This document shows, piece by piece, positions 1 to 9,443 of a DNA stretch of 64,000 nt. Source of the stretch: Nitrospira sp. (GTDB lineage Bacteria; Nitrospirota; Nitrospiria; Nitrospirales; Nitrospiraceae); NCBI GenBank assembly GCA_018242765.1, contig JAFEBH010000011.1, forward strand, positions 124,001 through 188,000, in the 5' to 3' direction. The first letter of the stretch is position 1. Every line of letters starts with the position of its first letter. The notes under the pieces are model-generated. The model did no database searches, had not been told where the DNA came from, and worked only from the letters and a program-made list of their open reading frames with translations. The position numbers and the translations under genes are program-made.

Positions 1-1308
1 ATGATGACCGGACTGGAGGACTATCAATCCATTACACAGGCGTACGATACTGGGGCGACCGATTTTATCGTCAAGCCGATCAATGGGCTCCTCTTGACCC
101 ACCGGGTGCGCTACATGTTGCGGGCAAGTCACGCCATGCGTGACTTGCGTGACAGCCAGGAGAAACTGGTCCAGGCTCGTGACGCCGCACTGGAAGGGGC
201 GCGGTTGAAATCAGAGTTCCTGGCCACGGTGAGTCATGAGATCCGGACACCGATGAATGGCATCATCGGGATGGATGACTTACTGCTTGACACAGATCTG
301 ACACCGGAACAGCGCGATTGTGCTGAAACGATCAAGACGTCTGCAAAGGCCTTGTTGGATATCATCAACGACATTTTGGATTTCTCCAAGTTGGAATCGG
401 GACATGTGATACTGAGTCGGGAAGAGTTTGCCATTCATGCGGTGGTGCAAGACCACTTGACGCCATTGCTGGAGCGAGTAAAAGAGAAAGCGATCCTACT
501 TCGGCATGACATCGATCCAACGGTTCCTTCGAATCTCTGTGGCGATCGGGCCCGCCTGGGCCGTCTGGTCTCTGGACTCCTGAGTAATGCCGTCAAGTTC
601 ACTGAGCGGGGTGAGATCTCCCTGCACGTAGGTCCCTCTCCACGAGCATCTGGGGACACGGAGCCTCAGTCGTCTCGTGGCGCAAGCTGGGTACGATTTA
701 CTGTTACTGACACGGGAGTTGGTATTGATAAGGCCGATGCAGATCGATTGTTTCAGCCCTTCGTCCAGGCAGATGGATCCAATCGAAGGAAATACGGAGG
801 GATGGGACTTGGATTGGCCCTTGCAAAGCAGCTTGTCGAATTGATGGGTGGGACAATCGAATTCGAGAGTGAGCTCGGAAGAGGAAGCCGCTTCTGGTTC
901 GATCTTCCTTTTACTGCGGTAAGTCCGAGCTCACCACAAGTCGTGAAACAGCGGAATGCTCTCATGTACGTGAACGAAGCAGTCAGTCAGGCGATTCTCG
1001 GAAGAACCTTAGAAAAGCTTGGGTGCCGGGTCTCTGTCATCACGAACGTGGCGGATCTTAGCAAGATCGTCCTTGAGCATTCGCCCTCTCTTTTGGTGGC
1101 GGAATTCAATCTGTTGACCTCAGAAGCAGAACGTATTCAGGTGCAACGACTGAAAGAGCAGTTTTCTCAGCTACGCATTCTCGGTCTCTCTCACGATATC
1201 GTGAGCGGCGAGATTCCATCCGATCTTCCCTTCGTAGTCGATGGATATCTCAAAAAGCCCCTCACTGTCGAAGCCATCAAGGCTGCGATAGGAGACGCGG
1301 TTTCCTAG
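1..1308 (+). CDS. Hybrid sensor histidine kinase, 5'-truncated by window start
   Basis: Cytoplasmic phosphorelay kinase. The visible part opens inside a receiver domain (D-F-I-V-K-P-I, the conserved lysine, at about residue 25). A short coiled coil follows, then a HisKA domain with the phospho-acceptor motif [11 protein letters not shown] (about residues 78-88), then a HATPase domain with the N box, DTGVGI and GMGLGLAL motifs (about 195-300). The last 110 residues look like a second receiver in which the acidic pocket and phospho-acceptor Asp are not conserved (VAEFNL where an Asp is expected), although the late KKP lysine is kept. The ATG at base 1 is unlikely to be the true start because the receiver lacks its first half. 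A hairpin 22 bases after the stop may end transcription. Partner regulator not identifiable here. Confidence 0.9.
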   Translation: MMTGLEDYQSITQAYDTGATDFIVKPINGLLLTHRVRYMLRASHAMRDLRDSQEKLVQARDAALEGARLKSEFLATVSHEIRTPMNGIIGMDDLLLDTDLTPEQRDCAETIKTSAKALLDIINDILDFSKLESGHVILSREEFAIHAVVQDHLTPLLERVKEKAILLRHDIDPTVPSNLCGDRARLGRLVSGLLSNAVKFTERGEISLHVGPSPRASGDTEPQSSRGASWVRFTVTDTGVGIDKADADRLFQPFVQADGSNRRKYGGMGLGLALAKQLVELMGGTIEFESELGRGSRFWFDLPFTAVSPSSPQVVKQRNALMYVNEAVSQAILGRTLEKLGCRVSVITNVADLSKIVLEHSPSLLVAEFNLLTSEAERIQVQRLKEQFSQLRILGLSHDIVSGEIPSDLPFVVDGYLKKPLTVEAIKAAIGDAVS

Positions 1309-1329
1309 CCGTGTGTCCCCGGAGCTATC

Positions 1330-1352
1330 GCGAGAGTCAGTCTGTCTCTCGC
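1330..1352 (+). terminator. Hairpin after the hybrid kinase gene
   Basis: Perfect 7-bp inverted repeat (GCGAGAG / CTCTCGC, 9-base loop) starting 22 bases after the stop of the hybrid kinase. There is no clear T-run after it, so terminator function is tentative. Confidence 0.4.
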
Positions 1353-1475
1353 CCTGCTCTATTGTACCCCCGAGAGAACCGATGAGGATTTAATGAGTTG
1401 AGAGCGTTCAGGCTAAGCCTGTCTGGCTTCTCACCGAGATATTCCATAGCCAGCCGAATCGTATCACGCCACAGT

Positions 1476-2051
1476 TCAATGCTTCTTGTCCTTTTGCATG
1501 ATCTTGTCAGTCCAGGCCAAGAGAATGGCTGAGGCTAAAAACGTCATGTGGATGAAAATTTTCCACTTCAAATGCTCCGGGTCCTCGTGCGCGACGTCGA
1601 CGAATCCCTTTAAGAGATGAATGCTAGAGATGCCGATCAAGGATGCGGCCAATTTGATCTTGATGGTGCCGGGATCGACGTGTGTCAGCCATTCAGGACG
1701 ATCCGGATGGTGTTCCAGATCCAGCTTGCTGACGAACGTCGCGTACCCGCCGATCACGACCATGGTCAGAAGATTGGCAACCATGGTGACATCAATCAAG
1801 CCTAAGACGCCCAGCATGAAGACCGTTTCTTCCATGGTGTTGATGTGAATCACCATGTGCCAGAGTTCGACCAGAAACTTATACGCGTAGAGCAGTTCGG
1901 CTATGATAAGTCCTGCGTAGAGCGGCGCCTGAATCCACCGACTGGCAAAGACGGCCGATTCGAAGAAGACTTCGATCTGATTGCTGGCAGTGTGAGTGGG
2001 ATTGGATGAACGGTGGGTTCCCCGGGTATCGGGTAAACCAGAGTCGGACAT
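1476..2051 (-). CDS. UPF0114 / YqhA-family (TIGR00645) membrane protein
   Basis: A 191-residue inner-membrane protein of the YqhA/UPF0114 family. About three to four hydrophobic segments are visible (roughly residues 40-60, 75-105, 130-148 and 165-182). The family hallmark region after the first helix (FLVELWHMV and LGLIDVTMVANLL) and the late region IKLAASLIGISSIHLLK are recognisable. The biochemical role of this family is not established. AGGAG lies just upstream of the ATG and supports the start. It stands alone between signalling genes and is transcribed against the upstream kinase. Confidence 0.85.
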   Translation of the reverse strand: MSDSGLPDTRGTHRSSNPTHTASNQIEVFFESAVFASRWIQAPLYAGLIIAELLYAYKFLVELWHMVIHINTMEETVFMLGVLGLIDVTMVANLLTMVVIGGYATFVSKLDLEHHPDRPEWLTHVDPGTIKIKLAASLIGISSIHLLKGFVDVAHEDPEHLKWKIFIHMTFLASAILLAWTDKIMQKDKKH

Positions 2052-2162
2052 TACGGGCTCCTTTCAGAAGAAAGAACGATATGTGTAATAGGCTCTCTCA
2101 ATGGCCGCCCGTATCCTAGTCAGGGGATGAAGGACTGTCAATTCTGGAGATTGATGAAGATC

Positions 2163-2864
2163 TCAGGCGGCTGGGGCGTTGTTGATTGGCCGTGAAGGCT
2201 GCGGAGCGGGGGACGTACTGGTCGTACGTGGTAACAGCTTGATCAAATTTTCGGCTCGTCCGCATGCCAGTTTGATCTGTTCAGCGCAGTAGTGTGCCGG
2301 ATCCTCCGCTGATAATCGCGCGAGGAGAATATCGGTGTATCCTTTGATGGATGTCAGGCTGTTGTTTAAATCGTGTGCAATTTTTGCAAGGGGTAGAGAT
2401 AGGGTAGGGCTTGCGGGAATCGAGGGTGCTGGTTCGGTGGCCGTCAGAGGGCGGGTAGCTCTGATCAAGGCACTGGTGATCGACAGGCGGAGGGTTTCAG
2501 CTGAGGGTGGGACGATGGGTAACACTTCATGGGCTCCCGCACGGATGGCGTCAGACAGCACCGTGGCATCGGCAGTTCGATGGAACCCAATGACTGCGCT
2601 GGAACAGGCAGTCCGGCGGACCCGTGCCACTGCCTCCTGCCCGGTATCGTCCGGCAGAGAGAGATTCATGAGAATCAACGAGACGTGATGGGTCTGGAGA
2701 TAGGTGAGTCCCTCATAGAGAGAAGACACGACATCGAGCGTGACCGATGCATGATAGGCGACGGCAATCAGCTCTCGGAATGCCAAGGCAAGGTCCTGAT
2801 CCGGCTCAATCAGAAGTATTGCAGGTGACGATGAGGACTGCGCGGGCATGTTTCCTATGGCCAT
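2163..2864 (-). CDS. Response regulator receiver with C-terminal orphan DHp (HisKA-like) domain
   Basis: A 233-residue cytoplasmic protein. Residues about 15-135 form a receiver domain (ILLIEPDQD acidic pocket; LILMNLSLPDD at the phospho-acceptor region, where Asn occupies the usual Asp position and acidic residues follow shortly after). After a Pro/Thr-rich linker, residues about 160-215 resemble a histidine kinase dimerisation helix pair with AHDLNNSLTSIKGY, including the expected His. No ATPase domain follows: the frame ends in a short Pro/Ser tail. It may be a phosphotransfer or dimerisation protein for a separate kinase, or a decayed hybrid kinase. It is flanked by two-component genes. 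Confidence 0.75.
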   Translation of the reverse strand: MAIGNMPAQSSSSPAILLIEPDQDLALAFRELIAVAYHASVTLDVVSSLYEGLTYLQTHHVSLILMNLSLPDDTGQEAVARVRRTACSSAVIGFHRTADATVLSDAIRAGAHEVLPIVPPSAETLRLSITSALIRATRPLTATEPAPSIPASPTLSLPLAKIAHDLNNSLTSIKGYTDILLARLSAEDPAHYCAEQIKLACGRAENLIKLLPRTTSTSPAPQPSRPINNAPAA

Positions 2865-3002
2865 GTGGTGATGTGCGGTGTTGGCGACCTGCGTGCGCTA
2901 CAAACCTGTATTTCGGCTTAGAACGACTCCTTTCTTATCGGAACAACGCGCACAGTTCTTTACCCAAGGGGAGTCTTGCAAGAATCTGGCATCAGGAGGT
3001 GT

Positions 3003-3686
3003 CTAGTGGCGTCCAGGAGGGAGACGGGCACCAGATCCCTTGAAGCTACCGGCATAGAACGCGGCGATCTGCGATCGGCGACCAATATTGAGCTTGGAAT
3101 AGATATTGGCGAGGTAGTTTTTGACCGTTTTCTCGCTGAGACGAAGGAATTGGGCGATCTCTTTGTTGGTCAGGCCTTTAGCCACCAAAGGAAGCAGGCG
3201 TTGTTCTTGAGGGGAGAGGAGGGGACGTTTAGATTGTCCTGGTTCGATGGGGACCTGCTTGAACCAGTCTAACGTGTGTCGAGCCAGGCGGGGGTCCATA
3301 AGCGTCTGTCCGGCGGCAACGGTTCGAATGGCACGCACAAGTGTCCGGGAGGCGATGTCTTTGAGAAGATATCCATGAGCACCGGCTCGAACGGCTTCAA
3401 GCACCGTATGGTCATCGGCGAAACTCGTGAGGAACAAGACCCGGGTGTTGGGACACCGGGCGATGATTTCTCTGGCCGCATCGACACCGCTTCCATCCGG
3501 CAGTCGGATATCAAGCAACACAAGGTCAGGCTTCAGGCGAAAGCACATCCTCTTCGCCTCCGCCATCCGCTTTCCCTGCCCAATGACCTTGAGCCCGGGC
3601 GTCAGGTTGAGGACCGCACAGAGACCGATCCGCACGACTTCATGATCATCCACGATCACGAGTCGAATTGCTGGCGACTTACGCAT
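3003..3686 (-). CDS. NarL/FixJ-type response regulator
   Basis: A 227-residue DNA-binding regulator. The receiver domain (residues about 8-125) shows the acidic pair in VIVDDHE, the phospho-acceptor Asp in VLLDIRLPDG, Thr/Ser in FLTSF and the conserved Lys in YLLKDI. The LuxR-type HTH (about 155-215) has LSPQEQRLLPLVAKGLTNKEIA followed by SEKTVKNYLANIYSKL. It overlaps the end of the upstream PAS kinase gene by 8 bases, so the two are translationally linked and very likely form a cognate pair. It resembles the regulator at 7315-7995 over its whole length, which points to an old duplication of the pair. Confidence 0.92.
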   Translation of the reverse strand: MRKSPAIRLVIVDDHEVVRIGLCAVLNLTPGLKVIGQGKRMAEAKRMCFRLKPDLVLLDIRLPDGSGVDAAREIIARCPNTRVLFLTSFADDHTVLEAVRAGAHGYLLKDIASRTLVRAIRTVAAGQTLMDPRLARHTLDWFKQVPIEPGQSKRPLLSPQEQRLLPLVAKGLTNKEIAQFLRLSEKTVKNYLANIYSKLNIGRRSQIAAFYAGSFKGSGARLPPGRH

Positions 3687-6600
3687 ACAGCGCGTCTTTT
3701 TTCAATGGCACGTCGACGGTAATCGTTGTTCCATGGCCTGGTAGGCTTTCGAGAGAGAACAACGCACCCATGTGTTGAGCGCGAACCGCCATATTTGCAA
3801 GTCCTCGGCCAGCGCGGCGTTTGCGGGTGGGAGAGAAGCCGATACCATTGTCGCCGATGAGTAGCCGGATTGAGTTTTGGGTTAGACTCAGATGCACACA
3901 GCGACGGGAGGCGCGAGCATGGCGGACACTGTTGCTCAAAGCCTCGCGTGCAATATTCAACAGCTGCTCCCCGAGTTGAGGCGTAATGAAAGAAAGCACA
4001 GGGCTCTTAATGTCCAGCTCTGCGGCGAGACAGGCGGTGTCTGCCGTGGAGTCCACCAGTGCTCGAAGTGCCTGCCCAAAGTCCAGCTGCACGGGAGTGC
4101 GCTCCGTCAAGAGGGCAATAAACCGTCTGACATCGACCATGAGACCATTGAGCTGGCGGATAGCGTGAGAGAGATGTGTTTTTGACCGGCGTGGAGATCG
4201 CTCCATTGCCAGCTTGCCGGCTTCGAGTTGTAGTCCGACCGCGTACAGGGTTTGCAGGAGGTTGTCGTGTAGGTCACGGCTGAGCTGCTCTCGCTCTGCT
4301 AGTGCCAGTTTACGCTCGGTAATATCCTGCACTGCAGCAAGGAGTAGTGGACCTTGGTGGCCCGATAATTCGATACGCGTAGCCTTCACAGAAACCCAAA
4401 TGATTTCACCCGACTTTCTGATGTAGCGCTTTTCATGGGTATAGGCAGATCTGATTCCCCGATAGAATTCATCCGTCAATTGAATGTGTGCTGAAAGATC
4501 TTCGGGGTGGGTGTACAGTGCGTAGGTGCTCCCGACGATTTCATGTTGCTCATAGCCCGTCAGCTCGCACAACGCGCGGTTGGCGATGATGGCGCGCCAA
4601 TTCTCGTCGAGGATGCAGAGCCCAACGGGGGCTTCGGCCACGAAACGCTGCAGCCGCAGTTCGCTCTCCCGTAATGCCTGCTCGGCGAGCTTGTGCTCAG
4701 TGATATCACGAAAGCTCCAGACGCGTCCGACGATTTCGTTATCCAGGACCTGTGGTCGAGAGTATCGCTCAAACACTCGTCCATCTTTGAAGGCAACCAC
4801 GTCGAAACTTTCCTGCGCTGGATGAGCATACAGCTCACGGACCTTGCGTAAAAATGCGTCCGGTTCTTGGAGCTGGTCCAGAACGAAGCTGAGCAGTGCC
4901 TCGTCGTCTCCACCGTCTGCGAGTGTCTGGGGGATGTTCCAGAAATGCAAGAATCGTTGGTTCATGCTGGTGACCTTGCCATGTCGGTCAACGATGAGCA
5001 GGCCGTCCGCGACCGAGTTGATCGCGGCTTGGAGGAGCGAATAGGAATATTTGCGGTCAGTGATGTTCTGAATGACCGCTATGAAATAGTCTTGGTCACC
5101 GGAGATCCCCTGGACCAACGATACCCTCAAATCAACCCACACCCATGTTCGGTCACTCCGTCGACACCGTGTCTCCACGGAGAAGGGATGGCGATGTTTC
5201 ATCTGTAGTTCATGAAGATCCGGCAGATTCGATGGGAGGTCGTCCGGATGTGTGAGTTCTTGAAAATTCCGTTGGAGCAAGGCTCCAGCGGAATAGCCCA
5301 GCAGTTCGCAGAGATGAGGATTGACGCGAAGAAAATGTCCGTCCTGGCTGAGTTGGGCGATGCCGACTCCGGCATGTTCATAGAAGGCTCGCCATCTCGC
5401 TTCATTTTCCCGGACCTGCTCTTCAGCCAGGCGACGTTCTGTGTTATCGATCGCGAACACAGAGAACCCCTTGCATGCTCCGGAATCATCGAACTCCGGC
5501 TCAAGGGTGATGAGCCCATGCCAGGTCTCGCCGGACTTGGTCGGCATGTGATTTTCAAAGACCACACGTTCACCAGCAAGCGCCCTCATGATCAACGGGA
5601 GGGTTCGGAGAAAAGCCTCTTTGCCGATGACCTCCTCAATGGTCAGGCTGATGATGGATTCCGGATTCTTGCCAAACCACCATTCATATCCAGGGGAGGC
5701 GTACGTACACCGAAGCGCATGGTCGACACGAGCAATCACTCCGGGGAAATGTTCGATAAGACGGGCCAACTGCGCTTCGCTTTGGACCTTGGCCGCCTCG
5801 GCTCGTTTGAGGTCCGACTGATCTACATAGAGACCGACTGCCAGCGAAACCTCTTCGAATTCGTCATAGACGAACACTGGCCAGAGGAGCAGGTTCAACA
5901 CCTTGCCATCTTTGCGCTGGCGCTGTAGTTCTACTGGGCCGGTCAACTCTCTGCGCAGTCCTGCTTGCCATAGGGCATCGGCTGCCGGCTCGCCGCCGGC
6001 CTGAATATAAGGGAGTTCGCGGCCCAATACTTCCTCCCGAGACCACCCGAACAGACGAGTCGCAGCGTGATTCCAGCTGACCACGCGCGCCTCGCGATCG
6101 AGGCTGACAATCGGTAGCGCGGACTCTTCGACGAGGGTTGAGAGGAGGCGAGAAGTCTCGTGGAGCTGCTTTTCTGTGCGCTTGCGCCCCGTGATATCCT
6201 CACAGGTCACAAGGATAAGAATTTGGTCTGTGTGATCATGAATCGCCTGAGCATGCTCTTTAACCCATAGCCGAGTTCCGTCTCGTCTGGTTTTTTGAGC
6301 CTCCCATTGAAAGGCTGTGTAGGGGTGAGTGGCGCAAGTGGCCAACTGCTGCAACACTGTATGGTGCTCTCTTGAATCAAATACCTTCACAATGGATTGG
6401 CCGACGAGATCTTCTGCTCGGTATCCAAGTTGATCAGCCCCGAAACGATTGACGGACACCACAGTTCCGTCAGGCAATAGTGTGAAATATATGAAAGGGT
6501 TGTGTTCGTAGAGCAATTGGTAGCGCTGTTCACTTGACTTGAGTGCAGCTTCAATCTGCCGGTTTTGCCCAATTTGGTTCTTGAGGTCTAGGATAGTCTG

Positions 6601-7140
6601 TTCCAACACTGCTGTTCGTTCTCGAACTAGTGCTTCCATGGTCTCTCTAAAAGCGTGCTGAGTGAGCTCAAATTCTTTACGGGCGGTGATATCTTCAACA
6701 GTGCCCATCATGCCCGACACTGATTCGGTCTCATCGACCATGGTGCGACCGAAGCATGCCACCCACCGGACGACTCCAGACGGCGTGATAATTCGATAGT
6801 CGATTTCATATGAGGAACGAGTCTCAAGAGCCTGCGCAGTGGACGTTTTGAGATAATGGCCGTCATCCGGATGGACGTGAGCAAAGAACTCTTCGTACGA
6901 ACCATCACGACTGTCAGGAACAAGGTCGAAGATCTGTGCGGTTTCCGACGACCAGTTCACTCGATTTGTCCTACTATTCCACTCCCAGGTCCCCACATGG
7001 ACAGCTCCGACTGTAGAGAGTTGCACGGGGGAACGGCCTTGCTTCGTCTGAACAGGCGTCTGCTGGGGCTCCAGTCCTTGGTTGCGTGGTGGGCCCGGTG
7101 CGCTGCAGGTTGAATCGTCGGTCTCCAGCGGTGAATTCAT
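3679..7140 (-). CDS. Multi-PAS (seven PAS) NarL-type sensor histidine kinase
   Basis: A kinase of about 1153 residues with no membrane segment, so a cytoplasmic sensor. Seven consecutive PAS/PAC units are visible, most ending in the PAC signature (V-E-D-I-T-A-R-K, C-E-D-I-T-G-R-K, I-Q-N-I-T-D-R-K, F-R-D-I-T-E-H-K, V-Q-D-I-T-E-R-K). They are followed by a HisKA_3 helix (SRDLHDNLLQTLYAVGLQLE) and a HATPase domain (N box REALSNSVRHA; GDNGIGFSP; GRGLANM). I place the start at the ATG with GAGG nearby (7140); an in-frame TTG 42 bases upstream would add 14 residues. The gene overlaps its regulator (3003-3686) by 8 bases. Ligands of the PAS domains cannot be read from the sequence. Confidence 0.92.
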   Translation of the reverse strand: MNSPLETDDSTCSAPGPPRNQGLEPQQTPVQTKQGRSPVQLSTVGAVHVGTWEWNSRTNRVNWSSETAQIFDLVPDSRDGSYEEFFAHVHPDDGHYLKTSTAQALETRSSYEIDYRIITPSGVVRWVACFGRTMVDETESVSGMMGTVEDITARKEFELTQHAFRETMEALVRERTAVLEQTILDLKNQIGQNRQIEAALKSSEQRYQLLYEHNPFIYFTLLPDGTVVSVNRFGADQLGYRAEDLVGQSIVKVFDSREHHTVLQQLATCATHPYTAFQWEAQKTRRDGTRLWVKEHAQAIHDHTDQILILVTCEDITGRKRTEKQLHETSRLLSTLVEESALPIVSLDREARVVSWNHAATRLFGWSREEVLGRELPYIQAGGEPAADALWQAGLRRELTGPVELQRQRKDGKVLNLLLWPVFVYDEFEEVSLAVGLYVDQSDLKRAEAAKVQSEAQLARLIEHFPGVIARVDHALRCTYASPGYEWWFGKNPESIISLTIEEVIGKEAFLRTLPLIMRALAGERVVFENHMPTKSGETWHGLITLEPEFDDSGACKGFSVFAIDNTERRLAEEQVRENEARWRAFYEHAGVGIAQLSQDGHFLRVNPHLCELLGYSAGALLQRNFQELTHPDDLPSNLPDLHELQMKHRHPFSVETRCRRSDRTWVWVDLRVSLVQGISGDQDYFIAVIQNITDRKYSYSLLQAAINSVADGLLIVDRHGKVTSMNQRFLHFWNIPQTLADGGDDEALLSFVLDQLQEPDAFLRKVRELYAHPAQESFDVVAFKDGRVFERYSRPQVLDNEIVGRVWSFRDITEHKLAEQALRESELRLQRFVAEAPVGLCILDENWRAIIANRALCELTGYEQHEIVGSTYALYTHPEDLSAHIQLTDEFYRGIRSAYTHEKRYIRKSGEIIWVSVKATRIELSGHQGPLLLAAVQDITERKLALAEREQLSRDLHDNLLQTLYAVGLQLEAGKLAMERSPRRSKTHLSHAIRQLNGLMVDVRRFIALLTERTPVQLDFGQALRALVDSTADTACLAAELDIKSPVLSFITPQLGEQLLNIAREALSNSVRHARASRRCVHLSLTQNSIRLLIGDNGIGFSPTRKRRAGRGLANMAVRAQHMGALFSLESLPGHGTTITVDVPLKKDALYA

Positions 7141-7314
7141 GAACTGAAGCCTCTGTGTCGCCCAGCCAATACTAGGGTGCAAGCGTAGTCATCACTCGAT
7201 GAGTGTAGATATCTGAGGATAGTATAGAACTCGGAAGTCCCGCAAAACCAGAGGGGATGGGGGATACACGGGCAAGCAGAGGTGAGGCCGAGAATCGGTG
7301 TGGGGGCAGGCCAA

Positions 7315-7995
7315 TCAGAGTTTCGGGCTTTGCCCCACACCAGGTATATGGGATTCTTTCATGAACCAAGCCACCGCTTCGGTCCGTCGTTTTACATGGA
7401 GTTTGTCAAAAATGTTTGCCAGGTAGTTCTTGACGGTCTTGTCGCTCAAACGTAGCTGAACGGCAATTTCTTTGTTGGTTTTCCCTTCCGCGAGAAGCGG
7501 GAGGATTAAGCGCTCTTGCGGAGAGAGACGGGAGACCCCGTGAGGCGTAACTCCCAAGTGTGAGCTGGTCCGAATCCAATGCAGTGCCTGCTGGGTCACT
7601 CGAGGATCAAGATAGCCCTGACCCGAAGCGACGGTCCGAATAGCTCGAATCAGATCATCCATGCGAACGTCTTTTAGCACATAGCCATGGGCACCGTTCT
7701 GGACGGCCGCCATGACCGTCGTATCTTCCGCGTAACTTGTGAGGATAAGAATTCGCAGTTTTGGGGAAACGCCCAACAAGCGGCGGATGGCCTCAGTGAC
7801 CGTGGCATCGGGCAGTTTGACGTCAAGCAAGACCATCTGAGGCGTCAATCGTTCGACGAGATCTACCCCGCTGGCTACGGTTGCCGCCTCGCCCACGATC
7901 GACAGATCCGCTTCGAGATGAAGCAGAGCTCGCAACCCCCGGCGGACCATTTCATGATCGTCGATAAGTACGATGCTGGTTTGTGGTTGTTTCAT
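7315..7995 (-). CDS. NarL/FixJ-type response regulator
   Basis: A 226-residue regulator with a receiver (VLIDDHE, VLLDVKLPDA with the phospho-acceptor Asp, ILTSY, YVLKDV) and a C-terminal LuxR-type HTH (LSPQERLILPLLAEGKTNKEIA; SDKTVKNYLANIFDKL). Its ATG overlaps the TGA of the upstream kinase gene (ATGA), so the pair is co-translated. It is clearly paralogous to the 3003-3686 regulator. The operon points away from the lux-box repeat array starting 56 bases beyond the kinase start, so its expression may respond to quorum sensing. Confidence 0.92.
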   Translation of the reverse strand: MKQPQTSIVLIDDHEMVRRGLRALLHLEADLSIVGEAATVASGVDLVERLTPQMVLLDVKLPDATVTEAIRRLLGVSPKLRILILTSYAEDTTVMAAVQNGAHGYVLKDVRMDDLIRAIRTVASGQGYLDPRVTQQALHWIRTSSHLGVTPHGVSRLSPQERLILPLLAEGKTNKEIAVQLRLSDKTVKNYLANIFDKLHVKRRTEAVAWFMKESHIPGVGQSPKL

Positions 7996-8795
7996 ATAGA
8001 TGTCAGTAAGGGTTCTAAGGAGAATTCTGCCGTAACCTGCGTGCCTTTTCCCGCCTTGGTCAGAACGCGAAAGACTCCGCCCAGTCGTTTCGTCCGAGCC
8101 TCCATATTGGCAAGCCCATATCCTCGTGATTGCCCAACCATCGGCGAAAATCCAATGCCGTCGTCATTGATGCTCACCCGAATCCTCATGTCTCGCATGC
8201 GGATGGAGACGGTCGCCTGCGTTGCGTTGGCGTGGCGGGCGCAATTGCTGAGAGATTCACGTACGATATTCAAGATTTCTCGCTCTTCCTCGTTCGTGAG
8301 AACCTCAATCGCAGTGCGTTGGATGTCCAACTTCACCTGCATGCGCCCTGTTTGTTCGTAGGTCGTACACAAAGCCGACAGCTCTGTGGACAAGTCAAAC
8401 GCCTGGACGGTTCCCGACTCTAGCTCGCGAATCATCCCGCGGACTTCATGAATCAGTTGATTGATCTGCTGGATCATCCGGTCGTTGGCCTCTGCCGCTT
8501 CTGCCGTTCGCTCGTTTCGGGTCCGTCGTGCTGTCTCAATGCTCAAGCCTATGGCATATAGCGATTGCAAGACTGAGTCATGCAGATCGCGACCGATACG
8601 GGTTCGGTCTTCCAGGAGCTTGCTCAAGCGGCTTTCAGTCGCTTTAAACGCGGTTGTCAATTCGCCTGCACAAGGTTTCAAGTGGTAGAAGTTGACCGAT
8701 TCTTTCGGAGGGCGTACCGACTGTGGAATTGACATCGACGACATTGACCGAATTCCTCCGTCCAGCAATTGAAATCGGGTCTTGCCTTCTGTCAC
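7992..8795 (-). CDS. NarL-type histidine kinase lacking a sensor domain
   Basis: A 267-residue soluble kinase. After about 75 residues without a recognisable domain come a HisKA_3 helix (RIGRDLHDSVLQSLYAIGLSIE) and a HATPase domain (N box RESLSNCARHA; NDDGIGFSP; GYGLANM). No PAS, GAF or membrane segment is present, so the input must come from a partner or from the N-terminal stretch. The start is a GTG with AGGTGG just upstream. The stop overlaps the regulator start by four bases. Its kinase domains resemble the C-terminus of the 3679-7140 protein. Confidence 0.9.
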   Translation of the reverse strand: MTEGKTRFQLLDGGIRSMSSMSIPQSVRPPKESVNFYHLKPCAGELTTAFKATESRLSKLLEDRTRIGRDLHDSVLQSLYAIGLSIETARRTRNERTAEAAEANDRMIQQINQLIHEVRGMIRELESGTVQAFDLSTELSALCTTYEQTGRMQVKLDIQRTAIEVLTNEEEREILNIVRESLSNCARHANATQATVSIRMRDMRIRVSINDDGIGFSPMVGQSRGYGLANMEARTKRLGGVFRVLTKAGKGTQVTAEFSLEPLLTSI

Positions 8796-8882
8796 GTTTC
8801 CACCTTCCTTTCAGGTTCTGTTCACAAGGGTGAACCATACCAGTAGCAGTTCTAGTATCTACGCGCTTATGACTCGGAACGC

Positions 8883-8902
8883 ACCTGGCGGGTCCGCCAG
8901 GT
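8883..8902. promoter_or_regulatory. lux-box-like palindrome, copy 1
   Basis: ACCTGGCGGGTCCGCCAGGT: 9-bp perfect arms around a 2-base centre, with the ACCTG...CAGGT ends and 20-bp length of the classical LuxR operator. It sits 88 bases from the GTG of the divergent kinase gene. On the minus strand a TAGATA hexamer (8861-8856) lies 21 bases away, the spacing of a lux-type -10 element. Confidence 0.75.
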
Positions 8903-9069
8903 AAGGCACGGCTAATGAGCTGGAACCATTGTGTGTTCTGAAAGAGGCGAGTGGCTCCAGTCGATCGACCATCATTTCATGACACCATCCTCGGCAGCGG
9001 CTTGGCTCCTCACAAAGTTTCATCCTGTCGTCACGATTCTAGTATCTACGCGCTTGTGACTCGGAACGC

Positions 9070-9089
9070 ACCTGGCGGGTCCGCCAGGT
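9070..9089. promoter_or_regulatory. lux-box-like palindrome, copy 2
   Basis: Identical to copy 1, exactly 187 bases further on, with the same minus-strand TAGATA at 21-base spacing. Confidence 0.75.
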
Positions 9090-9256
9090 AAGGCACGGCT
9101 AATGAGCTGGAACCATTGTGTGTTCTGAAAGAGGCGAGTGGCTCCAGTCGATCGACCATCATTTCATGACACCATCCTCGGCAGCGGCTTGGCTCCTCAC
9201 AAAGTTTCATCCTGTCGTCACGATTCTAGTATCTACGCGCTTGTGACCCGGAACGC

Positions 9257-9276
9257 ACCTGGCGGGTCCGCCAGGT
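9257..9276. promoter_or_regulatory. lux-box-like palindrome, copy 3
   Basis: Identical 20-bp palindrome in the third, more diverged 187-bp unit. The palindrome has stayed unchanged while its flanks changed, which suggests selection on it. Confidence 0.75.
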
Positions 9277-9443
9277 AAGGCACGGCTAATGAGCTGGAAC
9301 CATTTTGTGTTCTGAAAGAGGCGATTGGCTCTAGTAGATCGACCATCATTTCGTGACACCATCCCCGGCAGCGGCTTGGCTCCTCACAAAGTTTCATCCT
9401 GTCGTCACGATTCTAGTATCTACGCGCTTGTGACCAGGAACGT

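Noticed and set aside
5212..5928. Open frame of 238 codons on the plus strand
   Set aside because: It is opposite the PAS domains of the large kinase; a shadow of GC-rich coding sequence.
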